Positions 30,701 to 33,700 of a stretch of DNA of 35,956 nt are shown in pieces. The stretch lies in contig MPNP01000018.1 in NCBI GenBank assembly GCA_002239085.1, positions 1 to 35,956 of the forward strand. Reading direction: 5' to 3'. The position numbers and the translations under genes were made by a program. Source of the DNA: Rhodobacteraceae bacterium bin131 (GTDB lineage: Bacteria; Pseudomonadota; Alphaproteobacteria; Rhodobacterales; Rhodobacteraceae). Every line of letters starts with the position of its first letter. Within the stretch, counting starts at the first letter, position 1. The notes under the pieces are model-generated. The model had not been told where the DNA came from. It saw only the letters and a list, made by a program, of their open reading frames with translations, and ran no database searches.

Positions 30701-33700
30701 CATCAGCACCAGATGCAGCGGCCACGACAGTGGGAGACCCCTCCACTGGCTGGGTGATAAAGCAGTTGACTGACTTGGAAACAGAAATGACCGGTTTAGC
30801 ATTTGCTCAGGAGTACATGGTTCAGGTACGGGCGACGGACGGACAGCCGGCACCGGGCAATGGTTGGGGTGAGTGGTCGACGGCACTGACCACGACGCCA
30901 AGCGGTATTCCTGGTCCACCAACGAATATTGTCGTGACACCGGGTGAAGACCGCGACCTCACAATTTCTTGGACCGCCCCGTCGGGGTCGTTGAGTGCCT
31001 ATCAGGTGAGTTATACGACTTCAACGACGGTTGATGACAACGCTTCACCAACGCTCCTTCCTAGTGAAGGATGGACGGAAGTGATTTTGGTGCGAGGTGG
31101 CACTTCATACACCCAAGAAAAGCTTCTTCCTGACACGCCTTATCGGGTGCGGGTACGAGCATTAAAGGACGATAACAGAAAATCACGAGGTATGTGGGGA
31201 TTTGGTACGGGAACTCCGGTGGAGGGTCGGAATATAGTTTCGTTCACGGATAGCACGCATGCGTTCGGTGAGGATTCTGGTACTGTGAATATTGGAGTGG
31301 AGATTGCCCGTGATGTGGAACAGAACCGGCGGACGGGTGTGACGGCTAGCGACGTCACTGCAACCGGTGGTGGCGTGGACCACTCGGCGCGCGAATCCAA
31401 CTCTATGATCTTTAGCCAGAACCAACCGCGGGAGCAGAATTTCAGTTTTGGTATTGTTGCGGATGAAGTGAACGAGAATGACGAGACGCTGACCTTAAAA
31501 CTCGTTCCAAACGAAGACGATTTTATCGTTGGCACGACCCCCACAACCACGGTGACGATTAAAGACGACGACCCGCCGGAGAAACCGACAGTCACTTTAG
31601 ACTCAGGGATGGAGAAACTGACCGTCACGTGGACGAAACCAGCGGGTCCGATTGGTGGCTATGAGGTGCGTTATCGGACGGTTTTGGCCCCGACGGGAGA
31701 TGCTGTTGGTTCAGACCCGTCGACTGGTTGGGTGACGGTAGCGATTGCGGCGTCGGCCGTATCGCAGGAACTGTTGAATTTAGAGGCTTCAACGGCCTAT
31801 GTGGTCCAAGTCCGTGCGACGGACGGGCAAAGTTTGCCGGGAAACGGCTGGAGTAAATGGTCGGAGGCGAAGACAGCTGGTACCGAAGGGGCTCCGTCCT
31901 TACCTACGGAGTTTGCAGTTACGACGGCAAACGAAAGGAGTCGCACCTTGAGTGTTGACTGGAATGACACAGTGAACTTTGTGACGGACTACGATGTGCA
32001 CTACACCTCATCAACCACAGTGGCCGAAAATGAAGACGTACAGACTAGTTCATCGCCCCTTCCCGCTGATGGTTGGGTGAATAGTGAACACAAGGGTACT
32101 GATACCGAGCACCTGATCACTGGCCTGAACAACGGCACTGAATACCTGGTGCGGTTACGGGCAAAGCGAAAACTGGCAAACAACAACTACGTTTCAAGCG
32201 ACTGGGTGACAATGAAGGCCACTCCAGCGGACAGTCGCTATGTAGTGCGCCTTCTGGATACTCTTACTTTTACTTTTGAACCTGATACTGAGGAAGATTT
32301 TTCAGAAAGTTATCCTGAGGAAACTGACGGTATTGACGGTTTAGTTGATTTAAATGTTCGTATTGATAAAACGGCAGGTCGAGATTTAAGTTTCTCACTG
32401 GAATTTACCGATGAGACCGCCACGAAGGAAGAGGATTATTCGTATCCAGACACCCCTATTGACATAGATGATGGCGAGAGAAACACATCAACGCTCATTG
32501 TTGCAGGAAAAGACACCAAGAACGAAGCGCACGAGACGTTTGTTGTGGCGATTGTGGCGGACGAAGAGTCAGACCCCTTTATTCGTCCGGGCAAGCCCAC
32601 GCGTGGACGGATTACGATTCTTGACAATGACCCACCGGAAGCGCCGGCAAATCTGTCTGTACAACGGAGCAGTCAACGAAATGATATCACCATCAACTGG
32701 AGCAAACCGGAGGGGCCGATAGCCAGCTACGAGCTGCGCTACAGGGTGGGACCAACAGAAGGTAATCCGTCACCCCCTTGGACGACAATTTCGTCACGGA
32801 GTACATCGGTGTTAATTGCGAACCCGACTAGAATACAATATAGTGGCTATGAGTTTCAGGTACGGGCGACAGACGGGCAAACAGGGAGTGGCAACGGCTG
32901 GAGCGAGTGGTCGAACACCACGGTGTACCAAGATGACAGTACCAATATTTTGACGGCACCAACATCTCTTACCGTAGAGGAAGGGGATGAACAGCTGGAA
33001 ATAACTTGGACAGCACCCCCTAGAGGGGCGATTAGTTACGATGTGCACTACACCTCATCAAGCACGGTAGCTTCTGATGCGGCGGTGGGTACAGATGTGG
33101 CAAATGGTTGGGTCGCCGTTTCCCGTAGCGGTGGTGAATCTAGTCAGATCATCACGAATCTGGTCAACGGTCGGGAATACCGGATCCGGGTGCGGGCGTT
33201 AAGGGGCAGTTTTACCTCTAGAATTAGCCCTTGGGCGGAGGTCACGGCAACACCAGAGAGGCCACCTCAAAAACCGAAAGACCCAAAGGTGACAGCCCCC
33301 GATGGTTATACCCAAACGCTCGATGTCTCTTGGACAGCACCGGAACTTGTACCAACCCGATACGAAGTACATTATACCTCGGCCCCAGAGAGCGGCGAAG
33401 GTGCCGTCGCTGATAGTGCAGCGGTGCAGTCGGGTTCTGACGCTTCGGCGGCCGAGGGCTGGGTTGATGCCGGTCACACGGGTACGGCTACAAATACTCG
33501 TATCACGAGTCTCACCGATGGTCAAGAATACCGCGTTCGGGTACGTTCCGTGGTCGGAGACAAAAGAAGTAAATGGGAAGAATGGAAAGGAACACCGGCA
33601 GACAAGCGTTTTGAATTGAGTTTTGTGAGTGGTAGTTATTCATTCGATGAAGTCGGCGATACCGAAGGGGCTCAAATGGGTAATTACGGACCGATTAAGA